From Pedobacter sp. Bi126 (GTDB lineage Bacteria; Bacteroidota; Bacteroidia; Sphingobacteriales; Sphingobacteriaceae), in the NCBI RefSeq assembly GCF_918698245.1, contig NZ_CAKKMS010000001.1, forward strand, positions 1,271,356-1,335,355: a stretch of DNA of 64,000 bases. Reading direction: 5' to 3'. Each line of letters starts with the position of its first letter. Positions within the stretch are counted from its first letter, which is position 1. This document shows positions 54,101 through 63,716 of the stretch, one piece after another. The notes below the pieces were generated by a model. That model saw nothing but the letters and a program-made list of their open reading frames with translations. It searched no databases and was not told where the DNA came from. The position numbers were made by a program, and so were the translations under genes.

Positions 54101-54126
54101 ATTATTAATATTTAAGCTGCAAAATT

Positions 54127-57100
54127 ATTAAAAAACTATTTAAAATACTCCTTTGGGTAATCGCATCAATAATCTTGCTGCTTGCGCTACTTATTTTTTC
54201 TTTACAATTTAAGCCTGTTCAAACTTATTTTGCGCAGAAGGCTGCCGCATATTTATCTAAAGAGCTTAAAACCACCGTATCAATCAAGAGCCTCTACATC
54301 AAGCCATTTAAATCTATTGTACTCGAAGATTTATTGGTTTTAGATTTACAAAAAGACACTTTACTGAGCACACCACAATTTATGGTGGATATTAATCAAT
54401 TGTCCATTGATAAAAAGATCATTGATATCAATACCCTTCAAATTAACAATGGGCAGTTTTTCCTAAAGGATTTCAAAGATAAGTCTTCTAATCTCGATTT
54501 CATCATCAACTACTTCGATTCTGGTAAACCTACTGTAAAGAAAAAGAAAAGCAAACCGTACGATATTAATATTGGCCGCATTATTTTAAATAAATTCGCC
54601 TTCAGGTATATCAATTACAGGGCAAAAGATACCGTTCAGGGCAAAAGCGTAAACTTCGAAAATGTATCTGTTAAAGAATTGAGCGGAATTTTTGAAGGGC
54701 TCGATACTAAAAACCATTTGATTAAAACCAATATCAAAAACCTTACTTTTAAAGAGCGTAGCGGGTTTTACCTTAAAAACTTAACGGCCCAAACCACTAT
54801 AGACAGTAATGCCATCGAGCTAAAAAACCTATTGCTCGAAACCAACCAGAGCCGTTTAACAAACTACTACCAAATGCGGTTTAAAAGCTATAAAGACTTT
54901 AACCACTATGTAGATAATGTTCGGATGAAGGCCATTTTTAAAGATAGCCACATCACTTCCAGAGATATAGCCTTCTTTGCGCCGGAACTGAACACCATGA
55001 AACTCGACCTTGATGTTGATGGCCAGATTACGGGTTTAGTGAATAACCTTAAAGCCAAAAAATTATCGTTAAGAACCGGGAAAGCCACACACATTAAAGG
55101 CGATTTTATTTTAAAGGGACTGCCGAAATGGAAAGAAACCTTTATGGACCTCAACATTGAAATGGCGGGAACGAATAAAACCGATCTGGATGAGGTACTG
55201 GCCGGCATTACCAACAGCAAAAAGAAAATTGTTCCGGTAATTGTAAACAAATTCGGCAACATTAATTTTAATGGAAGTTTTACCGGTTTCCAGAACGACT
55301 TTATTGCTTACGGCGAATTTAAAACCAAACTTGGCCGTATTGTTTCGGATGTGAACATGAAAATCGATAAAAATGATGTTCCGTCTTACACCGGAAACGT
55401 AAAAACCTACGATTTTAACCTGGGCAACCTGATTGACGAAAAAAGCCTTGGCCGTATCAGCTCTTCATTGTATGTTAAGGGCCGCGGCACTGCGCTTAAA
55501 GATTTGACCGAGAAGATAAACGGCGATGTAACCTATATCGACTTTAACAATTACCGTTACCATAATGTGAAGATAGACGGAACTTTTAACAAAAAGTATT
55601 TCGATGGCAAGCTGAGCATTAACGACCGTAATGTTAAACTGGTTTTTGATGGCGGAGTAAACCTGAATCCTAAACTGCCGGTATTTAACTTTAATGCCAC
55701 TATTTCTAAAGCTAGATTAAAGGCTTTAAAGCTGCTGAAAGATTCGTTGCAGGTTGATGCTAAATTTACCACCAATTTCTCAGGTACCAACCTGAACAAT
55801 ATATCGGGCAAATTATTAATAGAACAAATCAGGCTGCAAAATCCAAAGGGTATCTACAGTGTTGATTCGGTACAGTTAATGGCCCAGGGCACCGGTACCA
55901 GCCGCGTACTGGATATCCGATCAGACATTTTAGATGCCAGCATTAAAGGCGAGTACGATTTAAATTCTATTGTTTCCTATTACAAAGCCATCGCCAAAAC
56001 TTATATCCCTTCGTTAAAGGCCGATATTATCAAATACAAGAACCAGATTTTTCAGTTTAACCTGAAGGTTAAAAAGTTCGAACCGCTGGCACAGATCTTT
56101 GTCCCAGGCTTAGAATTAGAAGAAGGCGCTACATTAACCGGCGATTTCGATTCGCGCAATAACACGGCGACACTGAACGGTTTTGTAAGGAAACTAAAAT
56201 ACAATGGTATTGTGGTAAACAACATCATCCTCGATGAAAATACCACCACACAGCAGCTTCAACTGATTGTAACTTCCGACCGGGTGCAGATTAACGACAG
56301 CCTTTTTATTAAAGATGTAAATATTTCCAACATCCTGCGGAACGACAGTTTGGCTTTCAACGTAAAAATGTCGAACGCCGAAGAGGACAATCAGCTCGAT
56401 TTAAACGGCCTGGTAGAGTTTACCAAAAACCAGGACACCACGGCAAGGCTAAGCGTATTGCCATCTATCTTAAAAATCAACAACGAAGAGTGGCGCATCC
56501 AGGAGAAGGTACGCATCGTGCTCAACAATGGCAAAACCGAGATCAGTAATTTCGATTTAACCAACGGAAAGCAGCAGGTTATTATTGACGGATTAATTTC
56601 GGAAGACCCTAAAGATTTAATTACCGTTGGCTTTAAAGATTTCAACTTAAAAACCCTGAACCCTTTTACCAAAGGCTTTGGCGTTAAACTGGGTGGAAAC
56701 CTGAACGGAACAACCGATCTGTACGGCATATTAAAAGCACCGAGGGTAACCGACGATTTAAAGATCGATTCGTTAAACTTTAACGATATCTATATCGGTA
56801 CCTTAACCGATACCTCATCGTACAGCAACGAGAGCAAAAAGATCAACGTATTTACCCGCATCATGGCCGACGATTCGGAGACTTTTAAACTGACCGGAAA
56901 CCTGGATTTAAAAGAAAAAGAAATCGATCTCGCTGTAAAAATGGATGAGAGCAAGCTTACTATCCTTGAGCCTTTCGTTAAACAACTGGTATCGAATTTA
57001 AAAGGGAATATCTCGGCTGATTTGACCGTAAAGGGCAAATTAGAAAAACCTGAAATTAATGGAACGCTATCGCTAGATAAGGGTCAGCTGATGGTAAATT

Positions 57101-58605
57101 ACCTAAAAACCACTTATGTAATTACCGATGAGGTAGAAGTAAACAATAGTGTAATTGAACTCGGCGATTTTGAACTTAAGGATCTGGAAGGTCATGAGGC
57201 TACCGCTCGCGGCACTGTAGATTTAAACGACATCAATTACCCTACATTGAAAGTAACGGTAAATGCAAACAGTTTAATGGCCTTAAACACTACCGCGAAA
57301 GACAATTCGGTATACTATGGCCGTGCTTATGGCACAGGTGTATTTACGTTTACAGGGCCTACCAATAAAATGAAGATTGATATTAAGGCGAAAACTGAAA
57401 AAGGGACAATTTTCAACCTGCCTTTAAACAGCTCGGAAACCATATCAGATAAAGATTTCATTAATTTTGTAAGCCGCGATTCGACTGTGCTGGTTAAGAA
57501 AAAAACCAACTTTGACGGCCTGACCTTAACCTTCAAATTAACCATCGACCCGAATACCACAGCGAATATATTTACTACCCTGGGTAATTTAAGTGGCAAG
57601 GGTAATGCCGAGCTGAACTTAAACATCAACAGTTTCGGCGATTTCGAAATGTCTGGCGATTATATCATCGAGACCGGAAGTTTCGATTTTACGGCACAAG
57701 AGGTAATTAACAAGAAATTCGAGATCAGGCAAGGTGGCACCATCCGCTGGACGGGTAACCCTACGGCCGCACAGATAAACTTAAAAGCAGTATACGCTTT
57801 GAGAGCGAGTTTGAACGACCTTTACAAAGCAGCCAACCGCGATGCCAGTAGTAATGCCAACCAAAGGGTAAATACCGAGGTTGAGATGGGCTTAACGGGC
57901 TTACTCTTAAAACCAGATATTAAACTTGACATTAACTTCCCTGCTCAACCTTCTATCAAAGAGGAACTGCAAACCTATTTCAGCGATCAGAACAACCTGA
58001 ACCTGCAGGCTTTCAGTTTAATTATCAGAAGAAGTTTTGCCCCCGGAAACGGAGGAGAATCGATCGGGAACCAGCTCAGCTCTACCGCAACCAGTACGGC
58101 TACGGAGTTGGTATTTAACCAGTTTAACAATGTACTTTCTTCATTAAACTTAAATTTTGTCGATCTGAATGTACGCTCGTTGAGCGAGGCCAATGCATCG
58201 TTCAAATTCTTTAGCGATCGTTTAATTATCAATGCAGGTATTGTCGACCGGAACAGTGTGAACGATTTTACTGTTATCGACTTCTCTAAAGACAACGTAG
58301 GTAGAGAGGTTGAGGCGCTTTTCTTAATTAAAAAAGATGGAAGCTTAACCGTTAAGGCAGCAAATAAACCACCTACGCAACAAAGTATCTTCTTAAACAG
58401 CGGGATTAGCTCAACGGCAAACGTAACCTCTTTTGGTTTGGTTTATACCCAGCAGTTTGATACGTTTAAGGAATTTATCCAGAAAATTTCCGGTGCTTAC
58501 CGCCGAAACCTAAAACGGAAACAAAGCCAGGCCCCTGTTAAAACGAATAAACCGATCAATAAAGAAGCGATTATCAATCAGAGTAAAGGGAATCAGAGGA
58601 GGTAG
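54127..58605 (+). CDS. TamB-like translocation/assembly module protein (DUF490 family)
   Basis: A protein of about 1492 residues if started at the ATT at 54127. The only ordinary start nearby, TTG at 54175, would cut the N-terminal membrane helix (KKLFKILLWVIASIILLLALLIF), which the in-frame upstream codons complete; no ATG or GTG is available. One helix is followed by a very long beta-rich repeat, the DUF490/TamB pattern, such as SIKSLYIKPFKSIVLEDLLVLD near 45-66. The C-terminal portion has SGKGNAELNLNI and SGDYIIETGSFDFTAQEVINKKFEIRQGGTIRWTGNPTAAQINLKAVYALR, the TamB core, and ends in a basic tail. TamB-like proteins span the periplasm and move lipids or help outer-membrane protein assembly. 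Diverges from tsaD. Confidence 0.9.
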   Translation: MKKLFKILLWVIASIILLLALLIFSLQFKPVQTYFAQKAAAYLSKELKTTVSIKSLYIKPFKSIVLEDLLVLDLQKDTLLSTPQFMVDINQLSIDKKIIDINTLQINNGQFFLKDFKDKSSNLDFIINYFDSGKPTVKKKKSKPYDINIGRIILNKFAFRYINYRAKDTVQGKSVNFENVSVKELSGIFEGLDTKNHLIKTNIKNLTFKERSGFYLKNLTAQTTIDSNAIELKNLLLETNQSRLTNYYQMRFKSYKDFNHYVDNVRMKAIFKDSHITSRDIAFFAPELNTMKLDLDVDGQITGLVNNLKAKKLSLRTGKATHIKGDFILKGLPKWKETFMDLNIEMAGTNKTDLDEVLAGITNSKKKIVPVIVNKFGNINFNGSFTGFQNDFIAYGEFKTKLGRIVSDVNMKIDKNDVPSYTGNVKTYDFNLGNLIDEKSLGRISSSLYVKGRGTALKDLTEKINGDVTYIDFNNYRYHNVKIDGTFNKKYFDGKLSINDRNVKLVFDGGVNLNPKLPVFNFNATISKARLKALKLLKDSLQVDAKFTTNFSGTNLNNISGKLLIEQIRLQNPKGIYSVDSVQLMAQGTGTSRVLDIRSDILDASIKGEYDLNSIVSYYKAIAKTYIPSLKADIIKYKNQIFQFNLKVKKFEPLAQIFVPGLELEEGATLTGDFDSRNNTATLNGFVRKLKYNGIVVNNIILDENTTTQQLQLIVTSDRVQINDSLFIKDVNISNILRNDSLAFNVKMSNAEEDNQLDLNGLVEFTKNQDTTARLSVLPSILKINNEEWRIQEKVRIVLNNGKTEISNFDLTNGKQQVIIDGLISEDPKDLITVGFKDFNLKTLNPFTKGFGVKLGGNLNGTTDLYGILKAPRVTDDLKIDSLNFNDIYIGTLTDTSSYSNESKKINVFTRIMADDSETFKLTGNLDLKEKEIDLAVKMDESKLTILEPFVKQLVSNLKGNISADLTVKGKLEKPEINGTLSLDKGQLMVNYLKTTYVITDEVEVNNSVIELGDFELKDLEGHEATARGTVDLNDINYPTLKVTVNANSLMALNTTAKDNSVYYGRAYGTGVFTFTGPTNKMKIDIKAKTEKGTIFNLPLNSSETISDKDFINFVSRDSTVLVKKKTNFDGLTLTFKLTIDPNTTANIFTTLGNLSGKGNAELNLNINSFGDFEMSGDYIIETGSFDFTAQEVINKKFEIRQGGTIRWTGNPTAAQINLKAVYALRASLNDLYKAANRDASSNANQRVNTEVEMGLTGLLLKPDIKLDINFPAQPSIKEELQTYFSDQNNLNLQAFSLIIRRSFAPGNGGESIGNQLSSTATSTATELVFNQFNNVLSSLNLNFVDLNVRSLSEANASFKFFSDRLIINAGIVDRNSVNDFTVIDFSKDNVGREVEALFLIKKDGSLTVKAANKPPTQQSIFLNSGISSTANVTSFGLVYTQQFDTFKEFIQKISGAYRRNLKRKQSQAPVKTNKPINKEAIINQSKGNQRR

Positions 58606-59326
58606 AGGGTTCATTGGTTCATTAGTCAATAGTTCATTGGTTCAATAGTCATTTGTTCATTGGTCCGTGCGAGGGCGTCATTCCCGCGCAGGCGGGAACC
58701 ACGCAGTGCTCAGCGAAGCTAATCTTAATGCCTATTGCATTCTAGTCTTTAATTAATCACCAGAACCACACACAACATAGATCCTGAAACAAGTTCAGGA
58801 TGACGAACGACAGAGGTGAATAATCGATATACCAGACTTAAATGATCTTATATGTCTTACATGGTAAAAAAACCTATCGATGGACGCGTACCACAGATTG
58901 CATAAATAAGAAATTAACCCGGATTATGGCGGTCGTCATCCGATAGCTATCGGATCCCGCGCAATGACGATTGATCTCGATTGAGATAATGAGAATGGTT
59001 TCTCTGCTCCATACTATATGCACCCTGCTATCCGGCCTAGGATATGATGGAAGGAGAAAACGTTAAAGCTTTAGCACCTCCTTTCAACCTACCACAACCC
59101 CGAGGTAGCACGCCCTCCCCGATTTTTCATCGGGGGCTTGTGCTGACGATCAATAAAGCTTTGACGAATTTATCCGACATCAGATCCAAGCCTTGATTGT
59201 TTGTTTCTTTATCATCAAGGATAAAGAAAAAGCCCTTCGGCGGCTAGCCGAGGCAAGCATGTGGAAGGGAGAAAGACGGCTATTTAAAGATCCTTCGCTG
59301 CGCTCAGGATGACAAATATATCAAAC
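58606..59326. other. Repeat-rich spacer after the TamB-like gene
   Basis: No gene is visible. It holds GTTCATTGGTTCA micro-repeats (58608-58665), repeat family C in its uninterrupted form (58676-58727), an ATCCTGAA-ACAAG-TTCAGGAT hairpin (about 58781-58801), a CTTATATGTCTTACATGGT word (58848-58866) that recurs near 63085, and a CCCCGAT-TTTTC-ATCGGGG hairpin (59117-59135). These look like dispersed repeats rather than transcribed RNA. Confidence 0.6.
58676..58727 (+). repeat. Repeat family C, uninterrupted copy (empty site)
   Basis: CGTCATTCCCGCGCAGGCGG then GAACCACGCAGTGCTCAGCG and AAGCTAATCTTA. The stretch has GCGCAGGC once, where the copy at 17 kb carries it twice around the 550-bp element. 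Confidence 0.7.
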
Positions 59327-59370
59327 AAAAAAAGACCAACAATCGAACACCTGCTCAACTGTTGGTCTTT
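59327..59370 (-). terminator. Intrinsic terminator downstream of ribBA
   Basis: An 11-bp perfect stem AAAGACCAACA / TGTTGGTCTTT, and on the minus strand it is followed by seven T. It ends the START-like/LptFG/ribBA transcript, about 75 bases after the ribBA stop. Confidence 0.75.
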
Positions 59371-59444
59371 AACTATTTTAGCCATCAAGCTAGGCTAAAC
59401 GCAGGAATCTCCAAACTCCAAACGCCGCACGCCAAACTTTCAAC

Positions 59445-60656
59445 CTATCCTTTCATAATCGAATGGCCCATTTTATCTCTTTTGGTGGTTAAATAACGTT
59501 CGTTATGTACGTTACTTGCAATTTCGATCGGAATGTTTTCTACCACTTCTAAGCCATAACCAATTAAACCTGCTCTTTTGGTTGGGTTATTACTCATTAA
59601 ACGCATTTTGGTCACCCCTTCCGATCGTAGGATTTGTGCACCTACACCATAATCGCGTTCATCGCCTTTAAAGCCCAATTTAATATTCGCTTCTACGGTA
59701 TCGAAACCGGCATCCTGTAGGTTATACGAACGTAATTTATTAATCAGCCCGATACCTCTACCCTCCTGGTTCATGTATACAACTATACCTTTACCTTCTT
59801 TTTCGATCATTTCCAATGCTTTGTGCAACTGCGGACCACAATCGCAACGGCACGAACCAAAGATATCGCCTGTTACACAAGAGCTGTGTACACGTGCTAA
59901 AATCGGTTCGTTGGCATTCCATTCGCCTTTAGAAATGGCTAAGTGTGTGGCATTGTTATCCAACTGGGTATAAGCTGTCATTTTAAAATCACCCCAAGCG
60001 GTAGGTAAATCGATGCTAACCTCTTGTTTAATCAAACTATCCATGGTTAAACGGTAAGCGATTAAATCTTCGATTGATATAATTTTTAACTGGTGCTGTT
60101 CGGCAATTTTAAATAAATCAGGGAGTCTGGCCATTTCGCCATCTTCTTTTAAAATCTCTACCAATAAACCTGCAGGTTTCATGCCTGCCAAACGCGCTAA
60201 ATCTACCGCAGCTTCTGTATGACCAGCGCGGCGGATTACGCCACCATCTTTTGCAATTAAAGGAAAAATATGTCCTGGTCTGCCCAACTCTTCAGGGTTG
60301 GTTTTAGGATTAACCAGGGCCAGCATGGTTTTAGAGCGGTCGCTTGCTGAGATCCCTGTGGTACAACCGTGTCCAACCAAATCTACGGAAACCGTAAAAT
60401 TAGTTTCGTAAGCTGCTGTATTTTTACCCACCATCAGGTTAAGGTTTAACTCTTTACAACGTTCTTCTGTTAAGGGCGCACAGATTAAACCACGGCCGTA
60501 AGTTGCCATAAAATTGATGATCTCGGGCGTTGCATTTTCGGCTGCCGTTAAAAAATCACCTTCGTTCTCTCTATTCTCATCATCTACAACAATAATCACT
60601 TTACCAGCTTTTATATCTGCGATGGCCTCTTCTATTGTGTTTAATTTTGTTTGCAT
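59445..60656 (-). CDS. ribBA: Bifunctional riboflavin enzyme RibBA
   Basis: A 403-residue two-domain enzyme. The N-terminal domain (about 1-200) is 3,4-dihydroxy-2-butanone-4-phosphate synthase with [16 protein letters not shown] at 25-40, GRGLICAPL and [15 protein letters not shown]. The C-terminal domain (about 205-403) is GTP cyclohydrolase II with the zinc ligands in [19 protein letters not shown] near 258-276 and [16 protein letters not shown]. Both first steps of riboflavin synthesis are thus on one chain. The ATG at 60656 is chosen; an in-frame extension to 60731 is unlike the family. A minus-strand TACATTTG at 60721-60728 fits the -7 box, so it may have its own promoter besides read-through from LptFG. 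No FMN riboswitch is seen. Confidence 0.96.
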   Translation of the reverse strand: MQTKLNTIEEAIADIKAGKVIIVVDDENRENEGDFLTAAENATPEIINFMATYGRGLICAPLTEERCKELNLNLMVGKNTAAYETNFTVSVDLVGHGCTTGISASDRSKTMLALVNPKTNPEELGRPGHIFPLIAKDGGVIRRAGHTEAAVDLARLAGMKPAGLLVEILKEDGEMARLPDLFKIAEQHQLKIISIEDLIAYRLTMDSLIKQEVSIDLPTAWGDFKMTAYTQLDNNATHLAISKGEWNANEPILARVHSSCVTGDIFGSCRCDCGPQLHKALEMIEKEGKGIVVYMNQEGRGIGLINKLRSYNLQDAGFDTVEANIKLGFKGDERDYGVGAQILRSEGVTKMRLMSNNPTKRAGLIGYGLEVVENIPIEIASNVHNERYLTTKRDKMGHSIMKG

Positions 60657-60786
60657 TTTATAAACATTATGGGGCAAATGGCGTGTTAAAATCAATTTAT
60701 ACCACAAACAATAACCCGTACAAATGTACAACCTTATTGAGCAATATTTGGATTAAAATATCATCTGTAAGTAAAGGAAAAGACGC

Positions 60787-62211
60787 CTATTTTTCCTTCT
60801 TTTTAAACAGCTGAAGGAAGAGCTGCTTGTAATAATTTACATCAAACAAGGCAGAATCTACTGTAGCTTTATAGGTTAAAAAGGCCGCCAGTGGTGATAA
60901 AACAATTACGGCAATCCACATCCCGAATATCGGGTTTAAGTTGCCTTCGCGTGCTGATTTTTCGGCCACCGTGGTAATAATGTGATACACCAGGAAGAAA
61001 CAAATGGCCACCACAACCGGTAAACCCATCCCCCCTTTTCTGATAATCGCACCCAAGGGCGCACCAATAAAAAACAACAGGATACAAGATGCGGCCAGGG
61101 TAAATTTACGCTGGTACTCTACTGTGGTAAAAATAATTTCACCGGTTAAATCAGTTTGACGTGGCCCCCAGTTGGGTACGTGCTGCATAATATTCGCCAC
61201 CGTATTGGTTGCATTATCGAGGGCCAGTTTCCGCGATCCATTAGGGATACTCTTCAATATTACATCATCAATCTCTTTCGGCACGGCTTTTACTTTGGTA
61301 TAACCCTTGGTAACATTAAACTGCTTAAAGTTGCTGGTGAGGTTGGCAATGGTACGCATTTTCATCGTATCCAATTGTTTGGTCAGCGAGTCGCGCTTTT
61401 TTACAATCCCTTTCAGGTTTAACATGGGCGTACTGTTTCCAAAAGCATTCGGATCGGTGGTATTTCCATCAAAAGACGACATATCGAAACGCGGTGAGGT
61501 TTCTTTAAAACGGTTCCGCGTAAAAATCTGCCGTGGGTTATACATGCCGTTTTTCGAAGCCTGCTCTTCATACTGCACACCATTTTTAAGGTAAAGCACC
61601 AAAAACTTACCATCGGCTGTTTTATTCATCTTACCCTCTCTGGCCAAAATTACTTTCGGAATCCCGTTATTTTCACGGTGATCGTAGATCATGATATTGT
61701 GCAGCGTACCGTCTTCCTCTTTCGAATCGACACGGATGGCATAACCTGGAATGGCATTGTTAAAAACGCCTGGTTTTATTAAAAATGAAAGTTTTTTGTT
61801 CCTGATATCGTACAGTAGCGAGCCAAATTTGAGGTTGGCTTTGGGCAGCATATAGTTGGCGAAAAAGAAGGAGGCTATGGTGAGCATCAAAATCACCACA
61901 AACAAGGGGCGCATGGCTTTCTGTAAGGAAATCCCTGCCGATTTAATGGCCACCAGTTCATAATTTTCGCCCAGTGTACCAAAAGTCATGATGGATGAAA
62001 GCAATACCGATAGCGGCAGCGCCATAGATACGTTGGCAGCCGAAGCATAATACATCAGCTCCAGAATGGTATACCATTCGAAACCTTTTCCAATTAAATC
62101 ATCAATCCATTTAAACAGAAAAAACATCAATAGAATAAACATCATAACAAAAAATGTTGCTATGAATGGCTTCACAAATGCTTTTATTAATAGAAGATGT
62201 ATTTTTTTCAC
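60787..62211 (-). CDS. LptF/LptG-family permease (YjgP/YjgQ)
   Basis: A 474-residue inner-membrane protein with three N-terminal helices (KPFIATFFVMMFILLMFFLF near 14-33, ANVSMALPLSVLLSSIMTFG near 59-78, PLFVVILMLTIASFFFANYM near 102-121) and three C-terminal helices around 375-450. The periplasmic part between them is the jellyroll-like domain that carries lipopolysaccharide. The family pattern ALPLSVLLSSIMTFGTLGENYELVAIKSAGISL is intact. LptF and LptG form the membrane part of the exporter that extracts lipopolysaccharide with the LptB ATPase; which of the two this is cannot be decided from sequence reading. It lies 29 bases downstream of the START-like gene and 130 bases upstream of ribBA. 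Confidence 0.92.
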   Translation of the reverse strand: MKKIHLLLIKAFVKPFIATFFVMMFILLMFFLFKWIDDLIGKGFEWYTILELMYYASAANVSMALPLSVLLSSIMTFGTLGENYELVAIKSAGISLQKAMRPLFVVILMLTIASFFFANYMLPKANLKFGSLLYDIRNKKLSFLIKPGVFNNAIPGYAIRVDSKEEDGTLHNIMIYDHRENNGIPKVILAREGKMNKTADGKFLVLYLKNGVQYEEQASKNGMYNPRQIFTRNRFKETSPRFDMSSFDGNTTDPNAFGNSTPMLNLKGIVKKRDSLTKQLDTMKMRTIANLTSNFKQFNVTKGYTKVKAVPKEIDDVILKSIPNGSRKLALDNATNTVANIMQHVPNWGPRQTDLTGEIIFTTVEYQRKFTLAASCILLFFIGAPLGAIIRKGGMGLPVVVAICFFLVYHIITTVAEKSAREGNLNPIFGMWIAVIVLSPLAAFLTYKATVDSALFDVNYYKQLFLQLFKKKEK

Positions 62212-62240
62212 CCTACAAAGGTAAACAATACGAAGGTAAT

Positions 62241-62621
62241 TTATGCACCCAAAACACTAATCAGATAATCGATCTGGTTATCCCAGATTAATTTTTTCTC
62301 TGCAAGAAGCTCATCGGTCGTAAAATCAGTAATCGAAAGGGCAACATCATTGGTTAGTTCGTCCTGTACAATTTCCATCTCAAAATAACATTGAGGTTCA
62401 TCATCCAGCCACTTAAATTTAACAAGCTTATTTTCTTTAATGGAAACCAGTTTTGCTTTTTGCTGCTCATCATCCCAGGTAAAAGTATATACCTGATCGC
62501 GAAAATTCACATCGTCCGCAAACCATTGCGATAAGCCGTTTGGCTCACTAATAAAACTATACAATATTCTTGGTGACGATCTAACTTCGTACTCTAGTGT
62601 AAATTTTTTCTTTTCTGCCAT
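62241..62621 (-). CDS. START-like (SRPBCC) domain protein
   Basis: A 126-residue small cytosolic protein with a helix-grip fold signature: FTLEYEVRSSPRILYSFISEPNGLSQWFADDVNF at the start, then VYTFTWDDEQQKAKLVSIKENKLVKFKWLDDEP and ITDFTTDELLAEKKLIWDNQIDYLISVLG at the end. These proteins bind hydrophobic ligands in a deep pocket (AHSA1/START-like). The gene lies 29 bases before the LptFG-type permease. The linkage to lipopolysaccharide export and riboflavin is likely chance, but the transcript is shared. The ligand is unknown. Confidence 0.85.
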   Translation of the reverse strand: MAEKKKFTLEYEVRSSPRILYSFISEPNGLSQWFADDVNFRDQVYTFTWDDEQQKAKLVSIKENKLVKFKWLDDEPQCYFEMEIVQDELTNDVALSITDFTTDELLAEKKLIWDNQIDYLISVLGA

Positions 62622-62740
62622 GTTAGTACACTACCAGGATAATTTCCGGACTATTTTTTAATATTATTTTTCTAAAGAAAGGTAATTTATTCTATATCTG
62701 CAACAATATAATTTTTATTGGTTCCAGGTGCAGGTTCAGT

Positions 62741-62815
62741 TGTTCATTTGCTCTTGGTTCATTAGTTCATTGGTCATTAGTTCATTGGTCATTGGTTCAT
62801 TTGTTAATGGTCATT
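62741..62815 (+). repeat. Degenerate GTTCATTGGTCA micro-repeats
   Basis: Seven or so overlapping copies of a word close to (T/A)GTTCATTGGTCAT. The same words lie at 58608-58665 and, reversed, at 53053-53092, and in a short run near 40290. They look like slippage-derived intergenic tracts. Confidence 0.6.
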
Positions 62816-63151
62816 CCCCTCGTTAATCATAACAAAAGGCTATTTTGATGACGAACGCAGGACGGATAGTTGATTAATCGGCTCCTAATTTTTGCTCAAC
62901 ATCCGTAATACTAACTAATAAAAAAAATCCGATGCCTATATGCATTATAGGATTAAGAAAAAGATAATGCATAGCTGACCACTTTGTGGGAAATAAAGAA
63001 TATTACTAAATCTACTATAAAAAGCTGTTGTACAGATCCTTAACCGTATAATAAATTTTATTTCTATTGAACTTATATAACCTTATATGTCTTATATGGT
63101 TAAGAAAGGTGGACAATTGTTGGAATTATTTCAGTAAAGGCAGGCAAAATG

Positions 63152-63317
63152 TTGTTCACCTTTCTCTACCCCCTTGTTTACCTTTCCCTACCTATTCTTT
63201 ACCCTTTGTTTACCACTTGTTTACCCTTTCTGTACACCAAGTTAACCCCAAGGTTACCCCACAGTTACCTTTTCTTTACCCTGGCGTTACCTGATTTATT
63301 ACCTAAAAGGTAAACGA
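63152..63317. repeat. Array of about 14 units with an 11-bp period
   Basis: From 63152 the sequence divides into 11-base units such as TGTTTACCCTT, TCTTTACCCTG, AGGTTACCCCA and CAGTTACCTTT. In ten successive units the core starts exactly 11 bases apart (63189, 63200, 63211, 63222, 63233, 63244, 63255, 63266, 63277, 63288); eight are TACC, one TACA and one AACC. Units before and after drift by one base. The last piece, AAAGGTAAACG, is the unit inverted. The period is about one helical turn, so all cores face the same side of the DNA. Confidence 0.8.
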
Positions 63318-63636
63318 TTCGCGAATATCAGCTATGGAAAAAGTTACCTTGGAGATGACTTGGTAGCACCAAAGGGTAATCAATCTGTGAAACCATTAAT
63401 TTTATGAGCACAAATGGCCAGCTGAAATACCTTTCGAGCATACCCTAAGCAATAGACTTGATCATATGCTAAGAATGCGGCTAATTCTGCGGTATCCACC
63501 GAAATACTGCGCTTTGTGTGTTATTTTTTTCTAAAAACAGCCTTCCTTAATGCCTAAAATGAGCATCACAGTCTCCTAAAAACAATCAAATTTACTGAGC
63601 AATAAGGTTTTATAGTATTTTTCACATTTCTTTTTA

Positions 63637-63667
63637 ATAGAATGTATATTTATTCTATATTTGCAAC
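63637..63667 (+). promoter_or_regulatory. Promoter region of tRNA-Met
   Basis: TATATTTG (63656-63663) fits TAnnTTTG and lies about 50 bases before the tRNA. ATAGAAT/ATTCTAT (63637-63643 and 63652-63658) form an inverted repeat across it. The 20-base word at 63648-63667 is matched in 19 of 20 positions at 62685-62704. Confidence 0.5.
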
Positions 63668-63716
63668 TCTTAAAAATAACCACATCGATATTTACGTTAT
63701 TTAGTAAATATTACCC

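Larger units (their letters stand above)
62622..63716. other. Gene-free kilobase upstream of tRNA-Met
   Basis: No gene is credible in this stretch. In order: a promoter-like word ATTTATTCTATATCTGCAAC (62685-62704), GTTCATTGGT micro-repeats (62741-62815), a CTTATATGTCTTATATGGT word (63083-63101), the 11-bp repeat array (63152-63317), and the tRNA promoter region (63637-63667). A short open frame crosses the array but cannot be coding because the unit is 11 bases, not a multiple of three. Confidence 0.7.

Noticed and set aside
60657..60786. FMN riboswitch upstream of ribBA
   Set aside because: The 130-base spacer lacks the conserved RFN helices and is too short for the full structure.
63067..63294. 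Open frame of 75 codons across the 11-bp array
   Set aside because: The repeat unit is 11 bases, so the frame shifts with each unit; no protein-like pattern.
63152..63317. CRISPR array
   Set aside because: There are no spacers between units; the period is only 11 bases and no cas genes are present.
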